The notes beneath the pieces are model-generated. The model saw only the letters and a list, made by a program, of their open reading frames with translations, searched no databases and had not been told where the DNA came from. Below, piece by piece: positions 23,665-31,263 of a stretch of 64,000 nucleotides of DNA. This stretch comes from VRUE01 sp963704515. Its GTDB lineage: Bacteria; Actinomycetota; Thermoleophilia; Solirubrobacterales; 70-9. Position numbers and translations under genes: made by a program. Numbering within the stretch: position 1 is the first letter of the stretch; each line of letters begins with the position of its first letter. The stretch spans positions 2,604,001-2,668,000 of the forward strand of contig OY969913.1 in NCBI GenBank assembly GCA_963704515.1. Reading direction: 5' to 3'.

Positions 23665-23720
23665 GGGGAGGTGCCGCAAGTTAGAGGTCCATATAGGTAC
23701 ATAAATTGCGGCACGTCCCC
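23665..23720. repeat. Palindromic element B (56 bp)
   Basis: The arms GGGGAGGTGCCGCAA (23665-23679) and TTGCGGCACGTCCCC (23706-23720) match over 15 bp with one mismatch. Its outer GGGGACGTGCCG and inner GGTAC-TAA are shared with element A at 13109. It lies between the CHAD genes and ppx, 14 nt from the CHAD start. Confidence 0.75.
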
Positions 23721-23758
23721 GGACAACTGGCGAGGCCGGGGGTCGAAGGCGGCCTGCC

Positions 23759-24667
23759 TTAGGCGACCAGGCGCAGGCGGGAGCCGTTGGTGCTGCCGTT
23801 GAGCAGGTCGAGGACGATGCCCTCGCGCAAACCGCCCTTGCCGATCTGCAGGGGCTGGCCGAGCAGCTCGGAGACCTTCTCCAGCAGGAGAACCCCGGTG
23901 GCAAGGATGCGCACCCGTTCGGGATCGAGCTCGAAGCGGCGGGCGACGTCGGCCGCCGGATCGCCGCAGAGGACCCGCACGCCCCGCTCCAGGGTCTCGT
24001 ACTCAAGCACGGCGCCGACCAGGCGGCGCAGCGAGGTGGCGCTGCCTCCCACCGCGACGGCCTGCGCCGGGTGCTCGATCTCCACCCCGGCGAAGATGTC
24101 GTCGATCCGGTCGCGCACCTTGCGGATCTCCGAGGCCGAGGGCGGGTCGGAGGAGATCAGCTCGTCGGCCAGGACCCCCGACCCGACCTTCCAGGAGAGC
24201 ACGTCCTCGGCGCCGCCGGGCACGCTGCCGAGGATCACCTCGGTCGAGCCGCCGCCGACGTCGACGACGCCGATCCGTCCCTCCACCGGATGGCCGAGGG
24301 TCTTGGTCGCACCGATGAAGGAGAGCCGCCCCTCCTCCTCGTCGCTGAGGATCTCGACCGGAACCCCGGCCGCAGCCCCAATCGCCGCCGCCGCCTCCTC
24401 GCCGTTCGAGGCCTCGCGCATCGCCGCCGTAGCAACTGCGCGGATCTCCCTGGCCCCCAGCTCGCGCGCCAGCTTCACCTGGGTGGAGACGACGTCGCAG
24501 ACCTCCTCGACCTTCGCCTCGGGAATCGACCCGTCCTCGCGAATCGCCTTGTTGATCCGCGTATAAGCCCGCTGCTCCATCACCTTCTTCAGCTGCCCCT
24601 CAACGGGCTCGGCAACGAGCACACGAGTCGTGTTCGACCCAATATCTATGGCAGCGCAAAGCGTCAC
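23759..24667 (-). CDS. ppx: Exopolyphosphatase / pppGpp phosphohydrolase
   Basis: A 302-residue Ppx/GppA protein of the short actinobacterial type, holding only the two actin-like ATPase-fold lobes. The opening CAAIDIGSNTTRVLVAE and the later RIGVVDVGGGSTEVILG are the phosphate-binding loops, and VAVGGSATSLRRLVGA precedes the second lobe. It hydrolyses terminal phosphates from polyP or pppGpp. It starts with a GTG at 24667. Palindromic element C separates it from phoU, so it may have its own transcript. The HD-like C-terminal domain found in E. coli Ppx is absent, as expected for this subtype. Confidence 0.93.
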   Translation of the reverse strand: MTLCAAIDIGSNTTRVLVAEPVEGQLKKVMEQRAYTRINKAIREDGSIPEAKVEEVCDVVSTQVKLARELGAREIRAVATAAMREASNGEEAAAAIGAAAGVPVEILSDEEEGRLSFIGATKTLGHPVEGRIGVVDVGGGSTEVILGSVPGGAEDVLSWKVGSGVLADELISSDPPSASEIRKVRDRIDDIFAGVEIEHPAQAVAVGGSATSLRRLVGAVLEYETLERGVRVLCGDPAADVARRFELDPERVRILATGVLLLEKVSELLGQPLQIGKGGLREGIVLDLLNGSTNGSRLRLVA

Positions 24668-24723
24668 GGCGTTCGCCCCAGATATTCCCAGACGCCCCGG
24701 ATCTCAAGCGCCGGAGCGATAGA

Positions 24724-24833
24724 AGGGGCCGGGCACCCCTCCCGGCGGCTTGTACTTTTTCGTCGTGAGCCGGCGGCGTCAGCCTCGTTCGTCTCCACCG
24801 AAAAAGTTGAGCTGGGAGGGGTGCCCGGCCCCT
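24724..24833. repeat. Palindromic element C (110 bp)
   Basis: Perfect 20-bp arms, AGGGGCCGGGCACCCCTCCC at 24724-24743 and the complement at 24814-24833, enclose a 70-nt centre. The centre holds GTACTTTTTCGTCGTGAGC and CCACCGAAAAAGTT, which can pair over ACTTTTTCG. The same centre occurs in element D at 48065, whose arms are completely different in sequence yet equally complementary. It lies between ppx and phoU. Confidence 0.85.
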
Positions 24834-24841
24834 CCCCCCGC

Positions 24842-25525
24842 TCAAGCACTGGGATGCGAGGCGTCCTCGAACTCCTGGAAGAGCCCAGTGACCACGAAGC
24901 TGACCTGCTCGCCGATGTCGACGGCGTTGTCGCCGATCCGCTCGATCGCCCGCGCCGCGAGCAGCATCGTCATCGCCCATTCGCGCCGGTCGGCGTCGTC
25001 GCCGATCTCCAGGGCGAGCCGGAAGCAGTCGCGGTTGAGGTCGTCGACGACGTCGTCCTGGCGGACCAGGTCGCGGGCCAGTTCGACGTCGCGGTCGGCG
25101 AAGGCGCGCTTCGCCTGGCTGATCAGCGTCTTGGTCTGGGAGCCCATCCTCAGGATCAGCCCCACCATCTGCTCGTCGGAGGGCGGCTCGTTGCCGGAGA
25201 GCGGGATCAGCTTGCAGATGTTCACGCACTGGTCGCCCATCCGCTCGACGTTCTTCAGGACGTGCAGCAGGGCTGAGATCAGGCGCAGATCGGTGGCCAC
25301 CGGCGACTGCGTGGCGAGCAGCGTGATCAGGCTCTGGTGCACCTCCAGGTAGCGCCCGTCGATCCGGTCGTCGTCGGCGACGACGATCTGGGCCAGCTCG
25401 ACGTCCTGGTGCTCGATCGCCTCCAGGGTGCGGCCGAGGGCGGCACTGACCAGGTCGAGCCCGCCCAGACCACTCGCCTCGAGCTGCTCCAGCTCCTCCT
25501 GGTACTGAGTCCTGGTCTCCCCCAT
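24842..25525 (-). CDS. phoU: Phosphate-specific transport regulator PhoU
   Basis: A 227-residue protein of two three-helix PhoU repeats, with the metal-cluster motifs DDDRIDGRYLEVHQSLI, LKNVERMGDQCVNICKL and ARAIERIGDNAVDIGEQV. PhoU links the Pst transporter state to the PhoR/PhoP-type two-component system and limits uptake when phosphate is plentiful. It starts at the ATG at 25525, which overlaps the pstB stop by one base (TGATG). It is the last gene of the pstSCAB-phoU operon. Confidence 0.96.
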   Translation of the reverse strand: MGETRTQYQEELEQLEASGLGGLDLVSAALGRTLEAIEHQDVELAQIVVADDDRIDGRYLEVHQSLITLLATQSPVATDLRLISALLHVLKNVERMGDQCVNICKLIPLSGNEPPSDEQMVGLILRMGSQTKTLISQAKRAFADRDVELARDLVRQDDVVDDLNRDCFRLALEIGDDADRREWAMTMLLAARAIERIGDNAVDIGEQVSFVVTGLFQEFEDASHPSA

Positions 25526-26436
25526 CAGCCGAACTTCCCGGTCACGTACTGCTCGGTGCGCTCGTCGTCGGGGTTGGTGAAGAGCTTGTCGGTCGGCCCC
25601 ACCTCGACCAGCTCGCCGCCCAGCATGAAGACGGTGGTGTCGGCGACCCGCGCCGCCTGCTGCATGTTGTGGGTGACGATCACGATCGTGACGCGCTCCT
25701 TCAGCTCGCCGATCAGCTCCTCGATCCGCAGCGTCGCCACCGGGTCGAGCGCCGAGCAGGGCTCGTCCATCAGCAGCACCTCCGGGTCCACGGCAAGCGC
25801 CCGCGCGATGCAGAGCCGCTGCTGCTGCCCTCCCGAGAGACCGAGCCCCGGCTTGCCGAGCCTGTCCTTGACCTCATCCCAAAGGCCGGCTTCGCTCAGC
25901 GCCCTATGGACTCGATCGTCGATCTCGCCGCGCCCGGCGCCGGTAAAGCGCAGCCCCGAGGCGACGTTGTCGAAGATCGACATCGTCGGGAAGGGGTTCG
26001 GCTTCTGGAAGACCATCCCAATCGCCCGGCGCACGGCGACGACGTCGACGCCGGAGCCGTAGAGGTCGACTCCGTCGAGCAGCACTTCGCCCTCCGCCCT
26101 CGCCCCGGGGGTCTCCTCGTGCATGCGGTTGACGCAGCGCACCATCGTCGACTTGCCGCAGCCCGAGGGGCCGATGATCGCGGTCACGTCCGCCGCCGGG
26201 AAGTAGAGCCCGATGTCCTTCACGGCCCGCTGGTCGCCGTAGTAGGCGCTCAGCCCGCGAAGCTCGACCTGGCGCTTCGCGGCGACCGGTTGAGACCCGA
26301 CGGAGGCGCTGTCGGGGAACCCGGTCGTCTCGACGAAGGCCGGGCCTGGCGGCGACGGACGGCCGTCTGCTTGGCGCTCGGCCTGCTCAGGCGCGTTCGC
26401 TCGGTCTGGGTCCATCTCAGGGGGCTCCTTGGACAC
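25525..26436 (-). CDS. pstB: Phosphate ABC transporter ATP-binding protein
   Basis: A 303-residue ATPase. Walker A is IIGPSGCGKSTMVR, the Q-loop lies in VFQKPNPFPTMSIFDNV (a PstB-specific stretch), the signature is LGLSGGQQQRLCIARAL, Walker B is VLLMDEPCSALDP and the H-loop is VTHNMQQA. It energises phosphate import. The first about 50 residues (rich in Pro, Glu, Ala) are an extension not usual for PstB. Internal starts could shorten it, but the ATG at 26436 overlaps pstA by 20 nt and keeps coupling. Confidence 0.96.
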   Translation of the reverse strand: MSKEPPEMDPDRANAPEQAERQADGRPSPPGPAFVETTGFPDSASVGSQPVAAKRQVELRGLSAYYGDQRAVKDIGLYFPAADVTAIIGPSGCGKSTMVRCVNRMHEETPGARAEGEVLLDGVDLYGSGVDVVAVRRAIGMVFQKPNPFPTMSIFDNVASGLRFTGAGRGEIDDRVHRALSEAGLWDEVKDRLGKPGLGLSGGQQQRLCIARALAVDPEVLLMDEPCSALDPVATLRIEELIGELKERVTIVIVTHNMQQAARVADTTVFMLGGELVEVGPTDKLFTNPDDERTEQYVTGKFG

Positions 26437-27316
26437 GGCTTCTCCGTTGGATCAGTTTGGCGACCAGGGTGAGCACGAGGATCATCCCAACCAGCGTTAT
26501 CGCCGCCCCCCAGGCCCGCTGCACGAGTTCGTCATTGGGCTGCTTCAAGTCCTGGAAGATCTGGGCGGGAAGCGAGTTCATCGGTTCGTTGAGGTTGAAC
26601 GTGGTTGCCTTGACGATAGTGGCAGTGAACAGCAGCGGCGCGGTCTCGCCGGCGGCGCGGGCGATCGCGAGCAGCGATCCGGTGACGATTCCCGAGGCCG
26701 CGCTGGGCAGGATCACGCGCACGATCACCTTCCAGCGGGGGGCGCCGAGCGCCAGTGCCGCTTCGCGCAGCGAGCCCGGCACGAGCTGGAGGACGACCTC
26801 GGCCGAGCGGGTGACGACCGGCAGCATCAGCAGCGCCAGGGCGGCAGAGCCCTTCCAGCCGGCGAAGCTGGAGCCGCCGAAGCCACCGAGCACGAGCGTC
26901 AGGTAGATGAAGAGGCCGAAGACGATCGACGGCACTCCGGTCATCACGTCGACGAAGAAGCGCACGGCACGGGCCAGCCTGCCGTTGCCGCCGTACTCGG
27001 TCAGGTAGAGAGCCACTCCGACGCCCACCGGAACCGCGGCCACCGCGGCGGCGGCGACGATCTCGATCGTGCCGAGGATCGCGCTCTTCACCCCCCCCTG
27101 GGCACCGAAGAAGTCGCCGGTGGGATCGGTGGTGAAGAATTCGACGCTCAGGGCGCCAAGCCCCTTGCTGAGGATGTAGAAGATCACCAGGACGAGCGGC
27201 ACGATCGCCACCCCGGTCGCCAGCCAGAGCAGCGAGCGGGCGGCACGGTCGACGCGACGGCGGCGGGCGCTCACCGGCGGCAGGGAGCCACCGGGCTGAA
27301 GGGCGGTGGTCCCCAT
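26417..27316 (-). CDS. pstA: Phosphate ABC transporter permease PstA
   Basis: A 299-residue six-helix permease. The EAA-type cytoplasmic loop that contacts PstB is EAALALGAPRWKVIVRVILPSA. Other PstA features are the conserved TGVPSIVFGLFIYL helix start and IARAAGETAPLLFTA. The N-terminus is Arg-rich ahead of the first helix. It starts at the ATG at 27316, immediately before the pstC stop (no gap), and forms the channel together with PstC. Confidence 0.95.
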   Translation of the reverse strand: MGTTALQPGGSLPPVSARRRRVDRAARSLLWLATGVAIVPLVLVIFYILSKGLGALSVEFFTTDPTGDFFGAQGGVKSAILGTIEIVAAAAVAAVPVGVGVALYLTEYGGNGRLARAVRFFVDVMTGVPSIVFGLFIYLTLVLGGFGGSSFAGWKGSAALALLMLPVVTRSAEVVLQLVPGSLREAALALGAPRWKVIVRVILPSAASGIVTGSLLAIARAAGETAPLLFTATIVKATTFNLNEPMNSLPAQIFQDLKQPNDELVQRAWGAAITLVGMILVLTLVAKLIQRRSRVQGAP

Positions 27317-28321
27317 CTAGAGGCCCTCCGCCGCGGCCGCGGCGATCGGGCGCGACCCCTGGCGCTCGCTGCGCAGCACCATCAGCCGTGCAACTGAGTT
27401 GACCAGCAGGGTGAGGACGAAGAGCACGAGCCCGGCGCCGATCAGCGCCGCCCTGTGGATCGGGTCGGAGGCCGCCTCGTTGAACTCGTTGGCGATCACC
27501 GCGGCCAGGGTGTAGCCCTGATCGAAGATGCTGTGGCCGAGGATCGGGTTGTCGCCGATCACGATCGTCACCGCGATCGTCTCGCCGATCGCTCGTCCCA
27601 GGCCGAGCATCGAGCCGCCGACGATCCCGCGCCGGGCGTATGGCAGCATCGCGGTGCGGATCATCTCCCAACGGGTGGAGCCGAGGGCGAGCGCCGCCTC
27701 CTTCTGGTCGGGCGGCACGGTCGAGAGGACCTCACGGCTGATCGCGCTGATGATCGGCAGGATCATGATCGCCAGGATCAGGCCGGCGATGAAGTAGTTG
27801 GGGCCGGCGACGTTTTCGGTCGCGACGAAGGGGATGAAGTGGAAGGTGTCGGCGAACCACTGCTCGGCCGGTTTCAGCTTCGGGATCAGGAAGAAGAAGG
27901 CCCAGAGGCCGTAGACCACCGAGGGCACGGCGGCGAGCAGGTCGACCAGGACGGTCAGCGATCCGCGCAGCCGCCGCGGGCAGAGCTCGGTCAGGAAGAG
28001 TGCGACCGAGACGGCGATCGGCACGCCGATCGTCAGCGCCAGCGCCGAGGTGATCAGGGTGCCGACGACCAGAGGCAGGGCGCCGTAGATGCCTTTTGAG
28101 ACGTCCCAGTTGTTGTCGAAGACGAAGCCGAGGACGCCGAACTTTTCGAAGACCGGCTTCGCTTCGATCGTCAGCTTGACGAAGAAATAGGCGAGGAGGA
28201 TGAGGATCGCGGCCGAGATCGCGGTCAGCCCGATGCGCACCAGGCGGTCGGGGAGACGCGAGAGGGGCGAGCGATCCAACGATCGCCCGCCCCCCGGCGC
28301 TTGTTGCGTTCCAGCCTCCAA
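27317..28321 (-). CDS. pstC: Phosphate ABC transporter permease PstC
   Basis: A 334-residue permease with about six helices. The EAA loop is EAALALGSTRWEMIRTAMLPYA, and PSVVYGLWAFFFLIP and GLGRAIGETIAVTIVIG are further typical segments. A periplasmic loop (VFDNNWDVSKGIYGALPLVVG) is the family hallmark. It is separated from pstS by 6 nt and abuts pstA, so it lies in a continuous operon. Confidence 0.96.
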   Translation of the reverse strand: MEAGTQQAPGGGRSLDRSPLSRLPDRLVRIGLTAISAAILILLAYFFVKLTIEAKPVFEKFGVLGFVFDNNWDVSKGIYGALPLVVGTLITSALALTIGVPIAVSVALFLTELCPRRLRGSLTVLVDLLAAVPSVVYGLWAFFFLIPKLKPAEQWFADTFHFIPFVATENVAGPNYFIAGLILAIMILPIISAISREVLSTVPPDQKEAALALGSTRWEMIRTAMLPYARRGIVGGSMLGLGRAIGETIAVTIVIGDNPILGHSIFDQGYTLAAVIANEFNEAASDPIHRAALIGAGLVLFVLTLLVNSVARLMVLRSERQGSRPIAAAAAEGL

Positions 28322-28327
28322 GCGACC

Positions 28328-29407
28328 CTAGGACGTTTCGATTGGTTCGCCGTTGCACTTCAGGCCGTTGACCTTGGCCTGCGACGCTTTCAGCAGTTCG
28401 GGCGAGAGGCCCGCGTAGTCGAGTTTTTCCGCGACCTGCTGGCCTTCGCCGAGGCCGTAGTCGAGGAAGGCGACCACGTTCTTCGCGGTTTCTTCGCTCT
28501 TGCCGGCCTTGCAGAGGTCTTCGTAGACGATTACGAAGGTCCCCGAGGCGATCGGGTAGGCCTTGGGAGCGGTCGACGCATTGATCGCGCTGAAGCGCAG
28601 GTCGGGCGGGAACTTCACGCCTTCGCTGGCGGCCTTCGTCGATTCCAGGTTCGGGGTGACGAACTTGCCGGCCTTGTTCTGGACCGCGGCCGTCGTGAAT
28701 TCGTTCTGCAGGGCGTAGGCGAGCTCGACGTAGCCGATCGCGCCTTCGGTCTGGGCCACGGTGCCGGCGACGCCCTCGTTGCCGTTGGCGCCGGTCCCGG
28801 TCGGCCACTTCACCGTCTTGTCGGTGCCGACCTGTTCGTGCCACTGCTTGTTGGTTTCATCGAGGAACTGCGTGAACAGGGCGGTGGTGCCCGATTCGTC
28901 GGAGCGGTGGACGACTGTGACCGAAGTGCCGGGGAGTTCGACCCCGGGGTTCAGCTTGGCGATCGCCGGGTCGTTCCACTTGGTGATCTTGCCGAGGAAG
29001 ATGTTCCCGATCGTTTCGCCGTCGAGCTTGAGGCCCGATTCGACGCCCGGCAGGTTGTAGGAGACGGTGACCGCGCCGAACACGATCGGCACGTGAACCG
29101 TCGTGCCGTTCTTGTCGGCGACTTCGATTTCTTCGTCGTTCATCGCCGAGTCGGTGTCGCCGAAGTCGACGGTGTTCGCCTGGAACTGGGCGATGCCGCC
29201 GCCGGACCCGATCGAGTTGTAGTTGACCGTGAGGCCGTCTTCCTTCTTCAGTTCGGACCCCCACTGGCTGATGATCGGCTGCGCGAAGGTCGAGCCGGCG
29301 CCGCTGATCGTGCCGCCACCGCCGCTGCTCGAGGACGAGCTGCCGCAGGCGGCGACGCCGATTGCAAGCGCCAGGGCGAGTCCGACGCCTAGAAGTCTCT
29401 TGGTCAC
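28328..29407 (-). CDS. pstS: Phosphate-binding lipoprotein PstS
   Basis: A 359-residue solute-binding lipoprotein. The lipobox AIGVAACGSS is followed by a Ser/Gly linker. The phosphate-binding signature segments are ISGAGSTFAQPIISQWG, GSGGGIAQFQANTVDFGDTDSAM and HRSDESGTTALFTQFL. The GTG at 29407 is the likely start, with AAGGAG 6 nt upstream; a TTG nine codons earlier is also in frame but precedes this ribosome site. It is the first gene of the pst operon, and a two-repeat PHO-type box lies about 95 nt upstream. Glu codons are mainly GAA. Confidence 0.96.
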   Translation of the reverse strand: MTKRLLGVGLALALAIGVAACGSSSSSSGGGGTISGAGSTFAQPIISQWGSELKKEDGLTVNYNSIGSGGGIAQFQANTVDFGDTDSAMNDEEIEVADKNGTTVHVPIVFGAVTVSYNLPGVESGLKLDGETIGNIFLGKITKWNDPAIAKLNPGVELPGTSVTVVHRSDESGTTALFTQFLDETNKQWHEQVGTDKTVKWPTGTGANGNEGVAGTVAQTEGAIGYVELAYALQNEFTTAAVQNKAGKFVTPNLESTKAASEGVKFPPDLRFSAINASTAPKAYPIASGTFVIVYEDLCKAGKSEETAKNVVAFLDYGLGEGQQVAEKLDYAGLSPELLKASQAKVNGLKCNGEPIETS

Positions 29408-29499
29408 GCGTATCTCCTTAGATTCGGGAATCAATTCTGAGCTTCCGCGCCACCCTCTCAGCGGCCTGTTGTCAGCTTGTTACCTGGCTGTATCGGGGT

Positions 29500-29516
29500 T
29501 GTGAAAAAGATGTAAA
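29500..29516 (-). promoter_or_regulatory. PHO-box-like repeats upstream of pstS
   Basis: On the plus strand TGTGAA (29500-29505) and TGTAAA (29511-29516) are 11 nt apart, so the minus strand reads TTTACA then TTCACA toward pstS. A weaker third unit may follow at 29488-29494. The period and unit match the arrays at 22722, 29894 and 30773. Confidence 0.65.
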
Positions 29517-29560
29517 AGCCGGCCGAATGCGCCGAAACGGCCGCAAGCAGCGGCCTTCGC

Positions 29561-29848
29561 TCAGCCTTCCGGCGAGAACCGGTAGCCGATCCCGCTGTGC
29601 GTGTGGATCAGGCGCTTGCCGGGCAGCGCCTCGCCCAGCTTCGCCCGCAGGCGGCTGACGTAGACGTCGACCGAGCGGTCGGCGTGGCGCGGCTCGCGCC
29701 CCCAGACCTCGGCGTAGAGCTCCTCGCGGGTGAGGATCCGCTGCGGGTGAGCGGCCAGCGTGGTGAGCAGCTGCAGCTCGCGCATCGTCAGGCTCAGTGG
29801 CCGACCGTCGACCAGCGCCGCGTGCTCCTCAGGCCGAATCTCCAGCAT
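29561..29848 (-). CDS. Stand-alone OmpR/PhoB-type winged-helix DNA-binding protein (no receiver)
   Basis: A 95-residue protein that is only the effector domain of an OmpR-class response regulator. It has LSLTMRELQLLTTLAAHP (first helices), REELYAEVWGREPRHADRSVDVYVSRLRAKL (recognition helix region) and RLIHTHSGIGYRFSPEG (wing). There is no phospho-acceptor domain upstream in frame; it begins at the ATG at 29848, after the full regulator at 29885 has ended. It should bind the same kind of repeats as its neighbour and so could act as a constitutive activator or a competitor. A three-unit PHO-type array sits in its promoter. Confidence 0.85.
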   Translation of the reverse strand: MLEIRPEEHAALVDGRPLSLTMRELQLLTTLAAHPQRILTREELYAEVWGREPRHADRSVDVYVSRLRAKLGEALPGKRLIHTHSGIGYRFSPEG

Positions 29849-29884
29849 CCCCGGGCAGCATCGCCACGGGGCGGCCCGGCTCGG

Positions 29885-30709
29885 TTACGCGACCGTAAAG
29901 CTGCTGTGAACTATTTGTGAATCCACCGCTTCGGGGGCGGGCTCGGGGGCCGCCTCGGGGCGCTCGCCGCCGACCGCCTCCGGCTCGAAGCGGTAGCCGA
30001 CGCCGAAGTGGGTGTGGATGTAGCGCCAGCCGGGCGAGCGCTTCTCGAGCTTCTGGCGCAGCTTGCGGATGAAGACGTCGACTGAGCGGTCGCCGTGGGC
30101 CATCGCGTAGCCCCAGACCCGCTGGTAGATCGTCTCGCGCTCCAGCACCTGGCCTTTGGCGTCGGCGAGCAGCTGCAGCAGCTCGAACTCGCGCCGGGTG
30201 AGGTCGAGGCTGGCGTCGGCGGCGAAGGCCTGGAATTGGTCGGCGCGAATCTCGAGCTCGCCGGCGACCAGCGGGCGCGCCTCGTCCCCCGTGCGGCTGC
30301 GGCGACGGCGGCGCGAGATGGCTTCGATCCGGGCCATCGCCTCCTCGGGGTGGCAGGGCTTGCCGATCCAGTCGTCGACCCCGAGTCGCAGGCCGCGCAC
30401 CCGCTGGGCGACGGTCGAGCGGCCGGTGCATACGATCACGCCGAGGTCGGGCAGCATCCCGCAGATCCGCTCCATGTAGGCCCAGGCTTCGTCGCCGAGC
30501 ACCGCCGGATCGATCAGCAGCGCGTTCAGCTTCATCGCCACCAGCTCCTCCGGTGGGATCGCGCTGCTCAGCACCCGCTGCTGCCAGCCGGCCCCTTCGG
30601 TGCGCTTCGAAAGCACCGTGACGAAGCCGCTGTCGTCGTCGATTACCGCGAGCCGGATGGTCTGCTGTGTATTCAAGTTGGGAGGCGTCGCCTCGACCTG
30701 AGTGGCCAC
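29885..30709 (-). CDS. OmpR-family response regulator, probable phosphate regulator
   Basis: A 274-residue regulator. The receiver has the acidic pocket DDD at 24-26, the phospho-acceptor Asp67 (LLIDPAVLG), a Thr in VIVCTGRS and the Lys in IGKPCHPEEA. The winged-helix effector follows, with LTRREFELLQLL and RSVDVFIRKLRQKLEKR, and ends at GVGYRFEPE. A Pro/Glu-rich tail of about 35 residues closes the protein. Position beside pst and PHO-type repeats suggests a PhoP/PhoB role; no histidine kinase gene is in the window. The minus strand upstream offers CTGACC, an 18-nt gap and TACAAT as a promoter, with a start close to the ATG at 30709. Confidence 0.88.
   Translation of the reverse strand: MATQVEATPPNLNTQQTIRLAVIDDDSGFVTVLSKRTEGAGWQQRVLSSAIPPEELVAMKLNALLIDPAVLGDEAWAYMERICGMLPDLGVIVCTGRSTVAQRVRGLRLGVDDWIGKPCHPEEAMARIEAISRRRRRSRTGDEARPLVAGELEIRADQFQAFAADASLDLTRREFELLQLLADAKGQVLERETIYQRVWGYAMAHGDRSVDVFIRKLRQKLEKRSPGWRYIHTHFGVGYRFEPEAVGGERPEAAPEPAPEAVDSQIVHSSFTVA
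29894..29921 (-). promoter_or_regulatory. Three-unit PHO-box-like array
   Basis: Plus-strand CGTAAA (29894-29899), TGTGAA (29905-29910) and TGTGAA (29916-29921) are spaced exactly 11 nt. Read on the minus strand they point at the stand-alone DNA-binding gene starting at 29848, with TAACCG at 29882-29887 as a possible -10. The array overlaps the 3' end of the full regulator gene. Confidence 0.65.
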
Positions 30710-30772
30710 TGCTGCTGCGACGGCGGGATTGTATGCCTTCCGCCCGACGCCGGTCAGGACAAAATCCCTGCG

Positions 30773-30807
30773 TTCACAGGATTTTCACAGGCAAACGTGC
30801 GTAATTT
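30773..30807 (+). promoter_or_regulatory. PHO-box promoter firing rightward into a non-coding region
   Basis: TTCACAGG occurs twice, at 30773-30780 and 30784-30791, with an 11-nt period. TAATTT at 30802-30807 follows 10 nt after the second unit. This box-to--10 spacing is the arrangement known for PhoB/PhoP-activated promoters, where the box replaces the -35. It may also act on the divergent regulator gene. Confidence 0.6.
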
Positions 30808-30813
30808 GCGGGA

Positions 30814-30952
30814 ACCAGGCCGCTCAGGAATCCCTGAGATTTCTCCGGATGTTCACCGCAGGCGTGCGGCCCCTCGGCAGACTTCGACCCTCACGAGACT
30901 CCTCTCTCGTCACCGCGAACGGCCCACTGCCCCGGGCCGTTCGCTCTTTTTA
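30814..30952 (+). ncRNA. Candidate phosphate-regulated small RNA
   Basis: A predicted transcript of about 140 nt bounded by the PHO-box promoter at 30773 and a strong intrinsic terminator at 30916-30952. A 5' hairpin, CTCAGG-AATC-CCTGAG (30823-30838), is visible. A 34-codon open frame beginning at the ATG at 30848 ends in the terminator itself, so I consider it incidental, though a small peptide cannot be excluded. No protein gene on this strand lies between promoter and terminator. Start site and function are inference; only the promoter-like and terminator-like signals are seen. Confidence 0.5.
30916..30952 (+). terminator. Intrinsic terminator of the candidate sRNA
   Basis: A perfect 10-bp stem (CGAACGGCCC at 30916-30925, GGGCCGTTCG at 30934-30943) with an 8-nt loop is followed by CTCTTTTTAG. 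The T-run lies only on the plus-strand side. Confidence 0.8.
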
Positions 30953-30999
30953 GGGGGTCCGCGACCTGTTCCGGCGGGACGTTCGCTAGATTGCGGGCC

Positions 31000-31257
31000 G
31001 TGAAGCAGCCCCCCCGCCCGCTCGCGATCGTCATGGCCCTGAGCGCCGCGCTGCTCTCGGCGCTGGTCTCGGCGCCGCTGGCCTTCGCCGAGAACGGGGT
31101 CGGGATCGCCGGTCCGACGACCGACAAGACGATCACCTTCTTCTGCTTCGGCGTGATCGCGTTCTTCGCCGTTCTCGTGATCGTTCTCTCGATCGTCCAG
31201 GGGCGGCTCGAGGCCAGGAAAGAGCGACGCAAGTTCGACCTGCAGCGCTACGGCTGA
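31000..31257 (+). CDS. Small secreted/membrane protein
   Basis: About 85 residues. A signal-peptide-like stretch (LAIVMALSAALLSALVSAPLAFA) is followed by a short exposed segment, one transmembrane helix (ITFFCFGVIAFFAVLVIVLSIV) and a charged cytoplasmic tail (EARKERRKFDLQRYG). The GTG at 31000 is preferred to a TTG three codons earlier. No family is recognised. It is convergent with the HD hydrolase gene, with only 6 nt between stops. Confidence 0.75.
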   Translation: MKQPPRPLAIVMALSAALLSALVSAPLAFAENGVGIAGPTTDKTITFFCFGVIAFFAVLVIVLSIVQGRLEARKERRKFDLQRYG

Positions 31258-31263
31258 TCCGGC

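Noticed and set aside
29408..29434. TTG start nine codons upstream for pstS
   Set aside because: A strong AAGGAG sits between it and the GTG at 29407, which directly precedes the lipoprotein signal.
30702..30953. Protein gene on the plus strand over the sRNA region
   Set aside because: It would read through the promoter region and end inside the terminator hairpin; no ribosome site is seen.
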